From Methanosarcina sp. UBA5 (GTDB lineage Archaea > Halobacteriota > Methanosarcinia > Methanosarcinales > Methanosarcinaceae), in assembly GCF_002505485.1 (NCBI RefSeq), contig NZ_DAVG01000123.1, positions 1 through 64,000 on the forward strand: 64,000 nt of DNA. Reading direction: 5' to 3'. Of the stretch, positions 49,791-58,663 are shown piece by piece (position 1 is the stretch's first letter; each line of letters opens with the position of its first letter). The notes under the pieces are model-generated. The model was not told the origin of the DNA. It did not search any database and worked only from the letters and a program-made list of their open reading frames with translations. The position numbers and the translations under genes were made by a program.

Positions 49791-51023
49791 TCACACGAAG
49801 TTCCACAAAAGTAAAGCAAGAGTTCCGATAACTGTAACTACCCCAAAAGTTTTCTTGGTAAGAGCGAAAAGGCTGGAAGAACCGGAAATTTTCGAAAGCA
49901 AGATCTTGTTAACCGTGCTTATCAGGCTTGCAAGGACTGCAGTGTTTGCTGCGGTTGCATAGGAAATGTTTCCACTTACTGCAAGTAAGGCTACCGAAAC
50001 AATCACTCCCGAACTGCTAACAAGAGCACCGAGGGCAGTGACGTAAATTCCTGCAGTCCCTGCAACTTTATAGGCAAAACTTCCTACTATCAGAATGACG
50101 GTAAAAGCAAAGCCGAATTTAAATGCCTGCCCAAGCGAGAAAGGAGATTCAATTTTAAGTTCTCCTCCATCTATAGGACAGAATTTCTTATCATACCTGA
50201 GAGCTATTACTACGGAAACAAAGATAATCACGGCCTGTGGAGGAAGCATACGCAGAGTTGTCTGGCCAGTCGGGTCAACAATCAGGGCTAATACAAGATT
50301 TCGGATGAGCATGGAGATATTGCAGAGCAAGATTCCAGTAAGCACAGGGTCGGCCATTTCCTCTGCTCGTTTCGAGAGACCTGCAAGTGCAGCTGTTGTG
50401 GCTTCGCTGTTCACAAAGCCGCCTACGAAGCCGGAATAGCAGATCCCACGCTTTGTGCCGAACTTCCTCAGGAGCACATAACTTAAAAAACTGATAAGAG
50501 AAACAAGAATTACAATAAGGATTGCATACCTGAAATTTATAACCCCTAAAAACTCCCTATCTGGCATTACCGGATAAAGTATAAAAGCCACAGCCAGGAA
50601 CTGTATGGCATTGTAGAGTTCTTCCTTTGTCAGGTTTCCTGCAAACTGGTGAAGAGGCTTTTTCTGGATCAGAAGAAAAGCTACAACTATTGAAGAGATA
50701 ATAGCAAACATGCCGTAGTCATAGCCCACAAGGATTCCCATAACAAATATGAAAAAGAGACTTATAGGGCTGGTAACCCCGATCCGTTTGAAGAGAAATA
50801 TCTTGGCATAGGTGATTATGCAACAGATTGCTCCGAAAAAGAGCGCGGCTACGTAGACAAAACCTTGTCCTGTTGCCGTACTTACAAATGCAGTTAACAT
50901 ACCTGTTATACAGGTTATGCTGTAGGTTCTCACCCCGGCAAAAATTTCGTGCTCAATGCCTCTATGCTCCCTTTCTATACCTACCATTATCCCTATCAGA
51001 AAGGCTATAGCAAGCTTTGTCAT
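49791..51023 (-). CDS. MgtC/SapB and DUF4010 membrane protein
   Basis: 410 residues with about eleven to twelve membrane helices. The N-terminal third is an MgtC/SapB domain (AIAFLIGIMVGIEREHRGIE, FAGVRTYSITCITGMLTAFV, RIGVTSPISLFFIFVMGILV). The rest is DUF4010 (FRYAILIVILVSLISFLSYV, GFVGGFVNSEATTAALAGLS, TALGALVSSSGVIVSVALLA). The fusion is common in archaea and bacteria; a role in magnesium homeostasis is inferred from MgtC, and transport has not been shown. The ATG at 51023 is only a few residues before the first helix, shorter than most homologues, and the frame upstream is open without a standard start codon to a TGA near 51078. Confidence 0.82.
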   Translation of the reverse strand: MTKLAIAFLIGIMVGIEREHRGIEHEIFAGVRTYSITCITGMLTAFVSTATGQGFVYVAALFFGAICCIITYAKIFLFKRIGVTSPISLFFIFVMGILVGYDYGMFAIISSIVVAFLLIQKKPLHQFAGNLTKEELYNAIQFLAVAFILYPVMPDREFLGVINFRYAILIVILVSLISFLSYVLLRKFGTKRGICYSGFVGGFVNSEATTAALAGLSKRAEEMADPVLTGILLCNISMLIRNLVLALIVDPTGQTTLRMLPPQAVIIFVSVVIALRYDKKFCPIDGGELKIESPFSLGQAFKFGFAFTVILIVGSFAYKVAGTAGIYVTALGALVSSSGVIVSVALLAVSGNISYATAANTAVLASLISTVNKILLSKISGSSSLFALTKKTFGVVTVIGTLALLLWNFV

Positions 51024-51613
51024 GAAATCTAGAAAAAACGGATCGAAACCGAATTCTTTAATGATATCCGTAGTTCAACCTCTATGATTTTTCGGTCTAT
51101 TAAGTCCAGAGTCAAGTTCCAAGAAACCTCGATTTAATGTATATATCAAATCTCTACTCAATATTTCTATTAGATTTATTTAAGTATTCTATCTGCCTAT
51201 TTGCTCCGGCATCTATCATTAAGTCCTTTTATCCCAGTACCTCAAAGCGCTTTTCATCAAACACCGGATTTGCTTTTACGCCAGCAAAATAATGAAGCAG
51301 GTGGATAATTGTGAGTAATAAAGTGAATAATTGTAAGTAATATTATTCACTTCAGTAAGGTGAAATAAATGGGGAGATTTAAAACAAAAATATAATTACA
51401 ATAGAAAATCAAAATATAATTAGATAGTAAGTATGTTCCAGGTAATGAATTTAGCCCTTGAAAAGAGAAAAAGGCTCAGAGTGTATTGAGAGCCTGTATA
51501 ATATTTTTTCAGACAACTGTTATATCTGAGAAAATTTCCCAAATTTGATTGAAGCTGATTAGAAATTGAGGTTTGGCTGTTATTAGATCTGGGCTATTAT
51601 TAGATCTGGCTAT
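51024..51613. other. 590-base intergenic region
   Basis: No gene is seen. Repeated GTGAATAATTGTGAGTAATA-like pieces lie near 51305-51350 and two close copies of TTATTAGATCTGG at 51580-51610. Otherwise AT-rich. Confidence 0.35.
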
Positions 51614-52273
51614 TTATACCTCTACAAATTCAACTTCAATGAGTTTATTTTCTTCCTTTTCTCCAATAGTGATCAGAGTGCAGGAACCTTTACAGGCTTC
51701 GCCTGGGTTTACCACTACAGTCTTTCCGACCTGCTCCAGACCTTTTGCCTCATGGATGTGTCCGCAAACGATAAGGTCAACCCGGTCAAGGAATTTCTGG
51801 ATAGCCTTGCTGCCCACGTGCCCGAAAGGAAGCTCATCCCTTGCACCGTAAGGCGGGGCATGAGTCAGAAGCACTATGGTGCTGCAATCATCGTTATTTT
51901 CGGCAGAGCAGACCATTCCTTCGAGGGCTGTTTCAATTTCTTCTTCGGATAGCTCAAAAGGAGAGTTGAAAGGGGTGGTATTTGAGCCGCCAAGCCCTAT
52001 AAATCTGATATTTCCTATCTGTTCGGCTTTTCCGTGCAGGTTCGTAGCCTTCGAAGCGTCAAGGGCTTTTAATATGCTCCTATGGTCGCAATTACCTGGA
52101 ATCGCAAGTACAGGTCTATCAAACATTTCCATCAATTCTTCAACCTTTTCATCGGGCCCGAAATTGGTAATGTCCCCGGCAATAACTACAAGGTCAAAAT
52201 TCTCTGCCTTTTCAATCATTTCTTTTATCTTCGAATAATCCCCATGGGGGTCAGAGATGGCTAATATCTTCAT
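51614..52273 (-). CDS. Calcineurin-like metallophosphoesterase
   Basis: 219 residues with all metal-binding motifs of the family: ISDPHGDYSKI (D-x-H), VIAGDITNFGPDEK (G-D), IPGNCDHRS (G-N-H/D type, with GNCDH), LLTHAPPYG and VCGHIHEAKG (G-H-x-H). It is a cytoplasmic phosphodiesterase or phosphatase of the YfcE/MJ0936-like group; the substrate is unknown. It is monocistronic and divergent from trmY. Confidence 0.85.
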   Translation of the reverse strand: MKILAISDPHGDYSKIKEMIEKAENFDLVVIAGDITNFGPDEKVEELMEMFDRPVLAIPGNCDHRSILKALDASKATNLHGKAEQIGNIRFIGLGGSNTTPFNSPFELSEEEIETALEGMVCSAENNDDCSTIVLLTHAPPYGARDELPFGHVGSKAIQKFLDRVDLIVCGHIHEAKGLEQVGKTVVVNPGEACKGSCTLITIGEKEENKLIEVEFVEV

Positions 52274-52379
52274 CCTTATCCGGTCCTGTTATTCGCAACT
52301 ATCAGTAAGAGTCCTATTACTCACGTTTGTTCGTAGAAGTCCTGTTATTCGTAATTATTCAAAAAGATCTTGCCATGTG

Positions 52380-52466
52380 TTTTTGATAAACTCTTCTTCT
52401 AAAAAGACTTTTTGATAAACCTTTTTCCCAAAAAGTTTTTTGATAAACCTTTTTCTAAAAAGGTTT
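52380..52466. repeat. Three tandem 28-29-bp hairpin units before trmY
   Basis: TTTTTGATAAACTCTTCTTC, TTTTTGATAAACCTTTTTCC and TTTTTGATAAACCTTTTTCT start units at 52380, 52409 and 52437. Each unit contains a CTTTTT/AAAAAG-type self-complementary piece. They resemble the hairpin units after hcp. Confidence 0.55.
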
Positions 52467-52505
52467 ACGTACATCTTTTATATCCCTTGCGTAAATATAG
52501 TGCCC

Positions 52506-53144
52506 ATGCGCGATATCGTTGTTATAGGGCATAAGGCAAAGACAAGTGGCGATTTTCCTTTAAACGATCTTCCAGGCTCTGCGGGAAGAATGGATATCCT
52601 GTGCCGCTGCGTGAGTTCTGCCCTTTTTCTCTCATTCGGAATGCGCAGGGATGTAAACGTACACCTGCTCCTTCTGGGAGAACCTGATCCAGGAAAAATC
52701 ATCAGGTTTGAAGGACTCCACCTGAGGTACCTTAACCCGGACGAACGGAGCAGCGGTTCGCTTATCCAGAAAGCCCTTCAAAAGGACGCAAGCGAACAGG
52801 ATATTCGTTCCACACCAGGCGTCTGGGTTCGTAAGGGAGAACTCGATTCTCTGCTATCAAAATTTGAGGGCCGCACCCTGTTCTACCTGAGAGAAGATGG
52901 AGAGGACATCAGGGCAATTGCAAGTGAAATTCGGGATCCGGTCTTCATCCTGGGAGACCATATAGGAGTTACCGAAGAAGAAGAAGCACAGATTCTTAAG
53001 GCAGGGGCGAAAATTATCTCGGTAGGCCCTCTTTCCCTCCATTCAAATCACTGCATAACCCTTATCCACAATGAACTGGACAGGGCTGAGGCTGAAAGAG
53101 GAGAGTTATCCGAGAATCTGACAGCAGGGCCGAAGACTGAGTAA
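52506..53144 (+). CDS. trmY: tRNA pseudouridine-54 N1-methyltransferase
   Basis: The 212-residue SPOUT-class SAM methyltransferase methylates pseudouridine 54 of archaeal tRNAs to N1-methylpseudouridine. Segments are MRDIVVIGHKAKTSGDFPLN, ILCRCVSSALFLSFGMRRDV, GDHIGVTEEEEAQILKAGAK and the knot motif SLHSNHCITLIHNELD. Start is the ATG at 52506; the frame opens at 52440 but that part is repeat DNA. A TATA box (TTTATATCC, 52477-52485) 20-28 bases upstream suggests a leaderless message. pus10, whose product makes the substrate pseudouridine, follows by 127 bases. Confidence 0.92.
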   Translation: MRDIVVIGHKAKTSGDFPLNDLPGSAGRMDILCRCVSSALFLSFGMRRDVNVHLLLLGEPDPGKIIRFEGLHLRYLNPDERSSGSLIQKALQKDASEQDIRSTPGVWVRKGELDSLLSKFEGRTLFYLREDGEDIRAIASEIRDPVFILGDHIGVTEEEEAQILKAGAKIISVGPLSLHSNHCITLIHNELDRAEAERGELSENLTAGPKTE

Positions 53145-53173
53145 TGATAGACTGAGTGATGACAGACTGAGCG
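53135..53173. repeat. 15-bp tandem repeat across the trmY stop
   Basis: GACTGAGTAATGATA (53135-53149), GACTGAGTGATGACA (53150-53164) and a partial GACTGAGCG follow without gaps. The first unit contains the trmY stop codon. Confidence 0.6.
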
Positions 53174-53271
53174 TCGATCAGGAGTTTTTATACCTTCATT
53201 TATCCCTTACATTCAATCACTCATTCCCAGATCTATTTCCCGAACAAAGAGCTTAAAGAAAGTGAAAGAAA

Positions 53272-54567
53272 ATGGATGTACTCGAAATTTCAAAAAAGAT
53301 TCTGCATGAAGGCCCGATATGTGACAACTGCCTGGGCCGTCAGTTTGCAAAATTATCCACAGGTCTGAGCAACAGAGAACGTGGGCAGGCCTTGAAACTC
53401 GCCCTCGTCCTGGAAGGGGACCGAATCTACAAAACTGAAAATGATGATTCCCTTCTCAAAGAGCTTGCTCCTTGCAGTGTATTTGCGAGAAAGGCTCTTG
53501 GAGTAGAGGGTGAAGATGAACAGTGCTGGGTTTGTCTTGACCAGTTTAAAAAACTGGATGAATGGGCTGATGAAGCTGTGAAAGCCCTAGAAGGACTCGA
53601 ATATTCTACCTTTCTTGTAGGCACAAAGGTCAGCGGGCTTCTGAGTGAAAACGAGGAGATGCTCTGGGCTGAGACTGGAACTGCATACGCCGAACAGCTT
53701 AAGACCGAACTTAACAGGGAAGTTGGCAAGCGGATAGCCGAAAAAGTCCAGAAGGATGTGGGTTTCGAAAACCCTGATATTACAATTACCCTTGACCTCG
53801 CAAAAAACAAGCTTGAGCTCCAGCTCCGCTCAGTATATATTCTCGGACGTTACCGTAAACTGATCAGGGGAATTCCCCAGACCCGCTGGCCTTGCAGGAA
53901 ATGTAAGGGCAAAGGATGTGAACGCTGCAACTTTACAGGGAAACAGTATCAGGAATCCGTAGACGAGCTTATAAAAGGGCCTGTAGTTGAAGCTTTCCAG
54001 GCCACTGATACAGCTTTTCACGGCTCTGGTAGGGAAGATATCGATGCCCTGATGCTGGGTAGCGGCAGGCCTTTTGTAGTGGAAGCAAAATCCCCTGTAA
54101 AGCGAAGCACAGACCTTGAAGAGCTTATGCGAAATATTAATGAGAAAGCTGCCGGAAAAGTTGAGGTAAGAGAATTTTCTTTCACCGGAAAAGATATGAT
54201 TGAGACCTTAAAAAGCTCAAAGGCGGATAAAACTTATAAGCTTAAAGTTACATTTAAAGAGCCTGTTTCGGAGGAAAAGCTTAAATCCAGCCTTGAGGCT
54301 TTGAGTGGCATAGAGATCTCCCAGCAGACTCCAATACGTGTAGTTCATAGGCGGGCTGACCTTGTCAGGAAAAGGCATGTACACAGCATTAAGCTTGACG
54401 AGCTGACAGACGAAGGTTACGCTTACATAACAGTAAACTGCGAAGGCGGGCTGTATGTAAAAGAACTTATTTCCGGAGACGATGGCAGGACAAAACCGAG
54501 CCTGAGCGAACTTTTAGGGATTCCTGCGCTTGTGGAAGATCTTGATGTGGTCAACGTCGATATTTAA
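53272..54567 (+). CDS. pus10: tRNA pseudouridine synthase Pus10
   Basis: The 431-residue archaeal Pus10 forms pseudouridine 54 (and 55) in tRNA. The N-terminal part has two CxxC pairs (ICDNCLGRQFAKL, CWVCLDQ) and a THUMP-like region; a further CxxC pair sits in CRKCKGKGCERCNFTGK. The catalytic aspartate is in HGSGREDIDALMLGSGRPFV. The C-terminus has the conserved VHSIKLDELTDEGYAYITVN and GTKPSLSELLGI-like DDGRTKPSLSELLGIP. A GAAAG stretch precedes the ATG. It follows trmY; the two act one after the other on position 54. Confidence 0.93.
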   Translation: MDVLEISKKILHEGPICDNCLGRQFAKLSTGLSNRERGQALKLALVLEGDRIYKTENDDSLLKELAPCSVFARKALGVEGEDEQCWVCLDQFKKLDEWADEAVKALEGLEYSTFLVGTKVSGLLSENEEMLWAETGTAYAEQLKTELNREVGKRIAEKVQKDVGFENPDITITLDLAKNKLELQLRSVYILGRYRKLIRGIPQTRWPCRKCKGKGCERCNFTGKQYQESVDELIKGPVVEAFQATDTAFHGSGREDIDALMLGSGRPFVVEAKSPVKRSTDLEELMRNINEKAAGKVEVREFSFTGKDMIETLKSSKADKTYKLKVTFKEPVSEEKLKSSLEALSGIEISQQTPIRVVHRRADLVRKRHVHSIKLDELTDEGYAYITVNCEGGLYVKELISGDDGRTKPSLSELLGIPALVEDLDVVNVDI

Positions 54568-54716
54568 ACTCAATCTGAATCAGCTTTATTTAATACATAG
54601 AGTCAGGAAAAATACTGCCTGACTGAACGTGTTATTTAAATAATATCCATCTTATTTAGAGAAAAACTGTATATACTATAGATAAATTAATCGAGCATTC
54701 TAAGGAGGAACATGCG

Positions 54717-55010
54717 ATGACAAACTCCCACGGCGAAAAACGCTGCACAAGGTACAAATTACAGAAGACAGTTCGTGAAAGAGGGATTTCCCCTGTAAGC
54801 AAGGCAATTCAGGAATTCGAAGAAGGGCAGATGGTCCATATTGACATCGACCCAAGTGTTCAAAAAGGCATGCCAAATCCGAAATTCCAGGGTTCTACCG
54901 GAAAGATCGTTGGACAGCGCGGTCGTTCGTACATTCTTGAAGTCCGCAGCGGAAATGCGATGAAACAAGTTATTTCCGTCCCTCAGCACCTTAAACCGCA
55001 GAAATATTAA
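54717..55010 (+). CDS. rpl21e: Ribosomal protein L21e
   Basis: 97 residues matching eukaryote-type large-subunit protein L21e (TNSHGEKRCTRYKLQKTVRE, FEEGQMVHIDIDPSVQKGMP, KFQGSTGKIVGQRGRSYILE). AAGGAGGAACATGCG before the ATG is a strong ribosome-binding site. It is the first gene of the conserved archaeal order rpl21e, rpoF, DUF655, ksgA, hemK-like. T-rich and G-rich patches about 150 bases after the stop may be a terminator. Confidence 0.95.
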   Translation: MTNSHGEKRCTRYKLQKTVRERGISPVSKAIQEFEEGQMVHIDIDPSVQKGMPNPKFQGSTGKIVGQRGRSYILEVRSGNAMKQVISVPQHLKPQKY

Positions 55011-55551
55011 TTCCCATTCCAGGCAGTTAGGTTGTAAAACCTAACCCATTTTATCCTGAGTTCACAGTATGCAGGTTTTTACCGTAGGCTTGGGCTCCTG
55101 CCAAAGTTTTCGGTAACTTTTAAGAGTAGGGGCCTGTAATTAAGTGTAAGAAACTCAATGCCCCCTGGAAAAACTGCTTAAAGGGGAGAGGGGGAATTAA
55201 AGAAAACTGCTTTTAAAAAACTGGTCTCTTATCCCGATATGGGAATATATAATTATATATCGTTTGTCAGACATATACCTGAGCCAGATAAAGCCAGATA
55301 AGGAAAAGATTATTCGGAACAATTTCAGATTATTATTAAATACGATCGAATTTCGTGCGTAGCGGCAATCTGGAGAAAGCCTATCCATGAAAAGGGTGCG
55401 AATCTCGAGGCCAGTTCAGATTGCCGAATACTGACAGGCAGAAATTTACTTGCAGCCAGAACTCCTGGAGAATTGAAGAGTGATCTGAAGAGATTACTCA
55501 GCAGGGAATGGCAAATCGTTACAACTTTTAAGTCGAAAAGAGTGTATTCCA
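55011..55551. other. 540-base gap between rpl21e and rpoF
   Basis: Unusually long for this conserved gene order. A TATA-like run (ATATATAATTATATATCG near 55245-55262) and another (TTATTAAATA near 55332) lie before a 64-base stem-loop (55363-55426). No ORF of protein character is seen. Confidence 0.5.
55363..55426 (+). ncRNA. Candidate structured RNA in the rpoF leader
   Basis: CGGCAATCTG (55363-55372) and CAGATTGCCG (55417-55426) form a 10-bp perfect stem; inside, GCCT (55379-55382) pairs with AGGC (55408-55411), separated by a purine-rich internal loop. A TATA-like TTATTAAATA near 55332 would start transcription a few bases before the stem. It would thus sit at the 5' end of the rpoF message. 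It could be a regulatory leader, a small RNA or an element relic. Confidence 0.35.
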
Positions 55552-55905
55552 ATGATAGTTAAGGAAGTCCTCAGTGAAGAACTATTGACCTTGGCCGAAG
55601 TCAGAGAACTACTTACCAGGATCGCTGAAGAGCGCAGGGAGAAGGGGCTTGAAGTCGGATACGGATTCAGAAAAGCCCTGCACCATGCTGAACAATTCTC
55701 AAAGATCAGCGGAGAAAAATCAAGGGAACTGGTTAACAGATTGTTAGAACTCGAAAAAATGAAGCCCTCAATCGCGATTAGGATCGCAGATATTCTGCCT
55801 CAATCCAGGGATGAAATCCGATCAATCTACGCTAAGGAAAAATATACCCTGAGCAATGAGGAGCTTGATCAAATTCTCGATTATGTACTGGAAACTGTTG
55901 AATAA
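55552..55905 (+). CDS. rpoF: DNA-directed RNA polymerase subunit Rpo4 (F)
   Basis: 117 residues of archaeal Rpo4/Rpb4, which with Rpo7 forms the stalk of RNA polymerase used in initiation and RNA binding. Conserved features are the N-terminal MIVKEVLSEELLTLAEVREL, the helical middle YGFRKALHHAEQFSKISGEK and the HRDC-like end ILPQSRDEIRSIYAKEKYTL. It is the second gene of the conserved ribosomal/transcription block. No strong ribosome-binding site is seen before the ATG. Confidence 0.93.
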   Translation: MIVKEVLSEELLTLAEVRELLTRIAEERREKGLEVGYGFRKALHHAEQFSKISGEKSRELVNRLLELEKMKPSIAIRIADILPQSRDEIRSIYAKEKYTLSNEELDQILDYVLETVE

Positions 55906-56252
55906 AACTGAGATGAAAAGGGAATAAGCTATATAGCAGTTTTCATCTTGTTGTTTATAAGGGAAGTATCCGAAACTTAGAGTACTTTAAAGTGTCAGGG
56001 AGTACCTGATCTGAATTCAAATACAGAGGACTCTTTGGGTTATTGAATATATTGAGTCCGGGGATGCCGGTTACAGGGCAGTCTAAAGTTTTATAGAACA
56101 CATAGAACACCAGAAATTTGTGAATCGTCAACAGTTCCGATTAATGGGATAAATTTCGAACCGGATGGAAGCTAGTTGGGCATATCAGAATAAGACAGAT
56201 CCTAAACACATATTTCCATGGGATTTCATATTTATTGATAGGATGGGTGCTG
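55906..56252. other. Gap between rpoF and the DUF655 gene
   Basis: About 350 bases without a gene. A repeated ATAGAACACATAGAACACCAG piece occurs at 56094-56114 (TAGAACACA, TAGAACACC). No clear promoter. Confidence 0.35.
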
Positions 56253-56975
56253 ATGAGAGTAGAGAAGTCGCAATCAGGTAGACCGTACGCTGGCAGATCA
56301 GCTGCTGAAAAACCTTCTTATGGCGGCAGGCGTCCGACAGGCAAACCGCAATCCGAGAGACAATCAGAAAGAGCTTCGCGCTCATCCAGAAAGTCCCTGG
56401 AAAGCTCGCAGGAAAGAGAGGAATACGCATGGGTTCTCGACTATCTTCCATATGGGAAATCAGTCGGCGGCGCTGCCTCTTATCAGAAAAAACCTCTCGT
56501 CCAGGCTGTGGGAGATAAAAAATTTACTCTTATGGAACTCGTTCCCAAAAACGGCGTGGTTCCTCAGATCCAGTCAATAGTTTATATAGGATCAGGAGAC
56601 CGGGATGAAATCGACCACGTAAAACAGAGAATAGGCTATTCGGATCTTACAACAGGAGCGAATCTCGAACTGCCTTTTATCCTCGAGGCCTGTGTCAGGC
56701 ATCAGGAGGCACGCTTTGTAAAGTTTTTCAATGAGGCTCATTCCATAACTACCCGCCTACACATGCTTGACCTCCTGCCCGGAATAGGCAAAAAACTCAT
56801 GTGGTCCATAATCGATGAGCGTAAAAAGGGAGAATTCAAGAGTTTTCAGGATATTCGGGAGAGAATTCCAAGCCTGCATGACCCGGCTAAAGTCCTTGCC
56901 CACAGGATTGAAGAAGAACTCAAGGATGATTTCATCAAGTACAGACTTTTCACAACTCCACCGCGCCGGCAGTAA
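56253..56975 (+). CDS. DUF655 family protein with helix-hairpin-helix
   Basis: About 240 residues from the ATG at 56253 (MRVEKSQSGRPYAGRSAAEK), supported by GGGTGCTG just upstream; a TTG at 56235 is the longer alternative. The first 60 residues are Arg/Ser-rich and probably disordered or RNA-binding. The conserved DUF655 core starts at EEYAWVLDYLPYGKSVGG, includes FTLMELVPKNGV and IQSIVYIGSGDRDEIDHVK, and ends in a helix-hairpin-helix (HMLDLLPGIGKKLMWSIID). The core suggests nucleic-acid binding. The gene sits in the conserved block with rpoF and ksgA. Confidence 0.88.
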   Translation: MRVEKSQSGRPYAGRSAAEKPSYGGRRPTGKPQSERQSERASRSSRKSLESSQEREEYAWVLDYLPYGKSVGGAASYQKKPLVQAVGDKKFTLMELVPKNGVVPQIQSIVYIGSGDRDEIDHVKQRIGYSDLTTGANLELPFILEACVRHQEARFVKFFNEAHSITTRLHMLDLLPGIGKKLMWSIIDERKKGEFKSFQDIRERIPSLHDPAKVLAHRIEEELKDDFIKYRLFTTPPRRQ

Positions 56976-57120
56976 GTCGGGTGAGGTATGAACTCTCTCC
57001 ATTCTCTTTTTCAGAAAGGCTCTCGAGGTTGATTTTTTTCAGCTTTTGATTATCATCATTTTAGCTCAAATTAATTCCGTTTCAAATCAAAGTACTCGAT
57101 TTACTCAGGAGGTTTAAGCT

Positions 57121-57957
57121 CTGGTTCGTTCTCTTCTTAAAAAATATAATATAAAAGGAGGTACTTTTGATCAGCATTTCCTGGTCGATGCAGGCTACCT
57201 GAACAGAATAGTGGCTGCTGCTGAGCTTGGGCCCGAGGATGTTGTTCTTGAAATCGGTGCAGGTATTGGAAACCTGACTGAGAGGCTTGCACGGAAGGCA
57301 AAAAAGGTAATTGCAATTGAACTTGACCCTGCCCTGGTAAAAGTCCTTCACGACCGTTTCGAGAAGGTTGAAAATATTGAGATAATTGCCGGCGATGCGC
57401 TGAAAGTCGATTTTCCGGAATTCGATAAGGTCGTCTCAAACCTTCCATATTCCATCTCTTCTGAGATAACTTTCAAGCTCCTTCGCTATAAATTCAAACT
57501 TGGCATTCTTATGTACCAGTACGAGTTTGCAGCCCGGATGGTTTCTCCCCCTAATTGTAAAGATTATTCACGGCTTACGGTTGATATCTGCTATTTTGCC
57601 GACGCATCTATTTTGATGAAAGTCCCAAAAAGCGCTTTCCAGCCGGTACCTGAGGTTGATTCTGCAGTTATCAAACTTGTTCCCCGCCCTGCACCGTTTG
57701 AGGTCAAAGACCAGACTTTTTTCATGGATTTTGTGGCCGCAGTCTTCAGCCAGCGCCGGAAAAAACTGAGAAATGCGATTCTGAACACGAATCACCTGCT
57801 CAAAATTCCCGGCATCAAAGAAGTAATTTCTCGGCTGCCTGAAGATATGATAAGTAAGCGCGCTGAAAACCTGACTCCTGAAGAGCTTGCAAGGGTTGCA
57901 AATCAGATAATTGATTTAAAGAAGTCAATTCTTGCAAATGAATTAAATGAACAATAA
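57121..57957 (+). CDS. ksgA: 16S rRNA dimethyladenosine transferase, CTG start
   Basis: The 278-residue KsgA/Dim1 enzyme dimethylates two adenines in the 3' hairpin of 16S rRNA. Motifs are the N-terminal SLLKKYNIKGGTFDQHFLVD, SAM-binding VLEIGAGIGNLTERLARKA, the catalytic VSNLPYSISSEITFKLL and AVFSQRRKKLRNAI. The conserved N-terminus begins well before the first ordinary start (GTG at 57211). An AGGAGGT ribosome-binding site (57107-57113) lies 7 bases before a CTG at 57121, and a stop (57115-57117) closes the frame further up, so CTG must be the start or very near it. Homologues have Met there. DUF655 precedes and a HemK-like gene follows. Confidence 0.9.
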   Translation: MVRSLLKKYNIKGGTFDQHFLVDAGYLNRIVAAAELGPEDVVLEIGAGIGNLTERLARKAKKVIAIELDPALVKVLHDRFEKVENIEIIAGDALKVDFPEFDKVVSNLPYSISSEITFKLLRYKFKLGILMYQYEFAARMVSPPNCKDYSRLTVDICYFADASILMKVPKSAFQPVPEVDSAVIKLVPRPAPFEVKDQTFFMDFVAAVFSQRRKKLRNAILNTNHLLKIPGIKEVISRLPEDMISKRAENLTPEELARVANQIIDLKKSILANELNEQ

Positions 57958-58054
57958 AAAACCAGGAACAATAGGAATTAAGAACACTAAAGGACTAAGA
58001 ATTATAAAAAACTAAAAATAATGAAAAAACAAGAATAATTAATAACTCAAAATT

Positions 58055-58663
58055 ATGGTTGAAATCGAATACAGAAAAACCAGGATAAAGCTAGGGGATA
58101 CGGATCTCGTCTATGAGCCTGCGGAAGATTCTTTTTTACTTGCCGATGCCGCCCTTAAAGAAGCAAAATCAGGCATGCACATTCTTGAAATCGGAACAGG
58201 ATCGGGTTTTGTATCTGCTGTACTTCTTGCAAACCTGAAAGAGATTCGTCTGGTCGCTACGGAAATTAACCCCCACGCCGCCCGCTGTGCGAAAGCAAAT
58301 ACCATTGAAGTCATCCGTACCGACCTTTTCAAAGGGCTCAAACCCAGAAGCCAGGAAACCCGCTTTGACCTTATCCTCTTTAATCCACCCTATTTGCCCA
58401 CCTCGAAGGAGGAAAAAGTCCCTGGATGGCTGAACTACGCTTTTGACGGAGGAATCAGCGGGAGAGAGACTCTAAACTTATTTCTGGGCGAAGTAAAGGA
58501 TTATCTCAAGCCTGGAGGAGAAATTCTTGCGCTCATCTCCTCCATTACAGGGCTGGATGCCGTTAAGGAGAAAATGATAGATCTGGGGTTTGCAGTTGAT
58601 GTTGTAGCAAGAAAAAAGGTTTCTTTTGAGGAGTTAATGGTTGTTAGAGGGAAACTTTTGTGA
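58055..58663 (+). CDS. HemK/PrmC-like (Mtq2-type) protein methyltransferase
   Basis: 202 residues with the Rossmann SAM-binding motif ILEIGTGSGFVSAVLL, the acidic ribose contact LVATEINPHAA and the NPPY motif in LILFNPPYLPTSKEEK typical of enzymes methylating glutamine in release factors. It lacks the N-terminal helical domain of bacterial PrmC, as in archaeal and eukaryotic Mtq2. The likely substrate is the GGQ glutamine of release factor aRF1. It starts 97 bases after ksgA and closes the conserved block. Confidence 0.85.
   Translation: MVEIEYRKTRIKLGDTDLVYEPAEDSFLLADAALKEAKSGMHILEIGTGSGFVSAVLLANLKEIRLVATEINPHAARCAKANTIEVIRTDLFKGLKPRSQETRFDLILFNPPYLPTSKEEKVPGWLNYAFDGGISGRETLNLFLGEVKDYLKPGGEILALISSITGLDAVKEKMIDLGFAVDVVARKKVSFEELMVVRGKLL

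Noticed and set aside
53135..53173. GTGATGA and CTGA motifs suggesting a C/D-box RNA
   Set aside because: The boxes are only a few bases apart and belong to a 15-bp tandem repeat; there is no room for guide sequences.
56140..56185. GGTTCGAAATT on the minus strand, resembling a tRNA T loop
   Set aside because: The flanking bases do not form a T stem and no acceptor or anticodon stem can be drawn.
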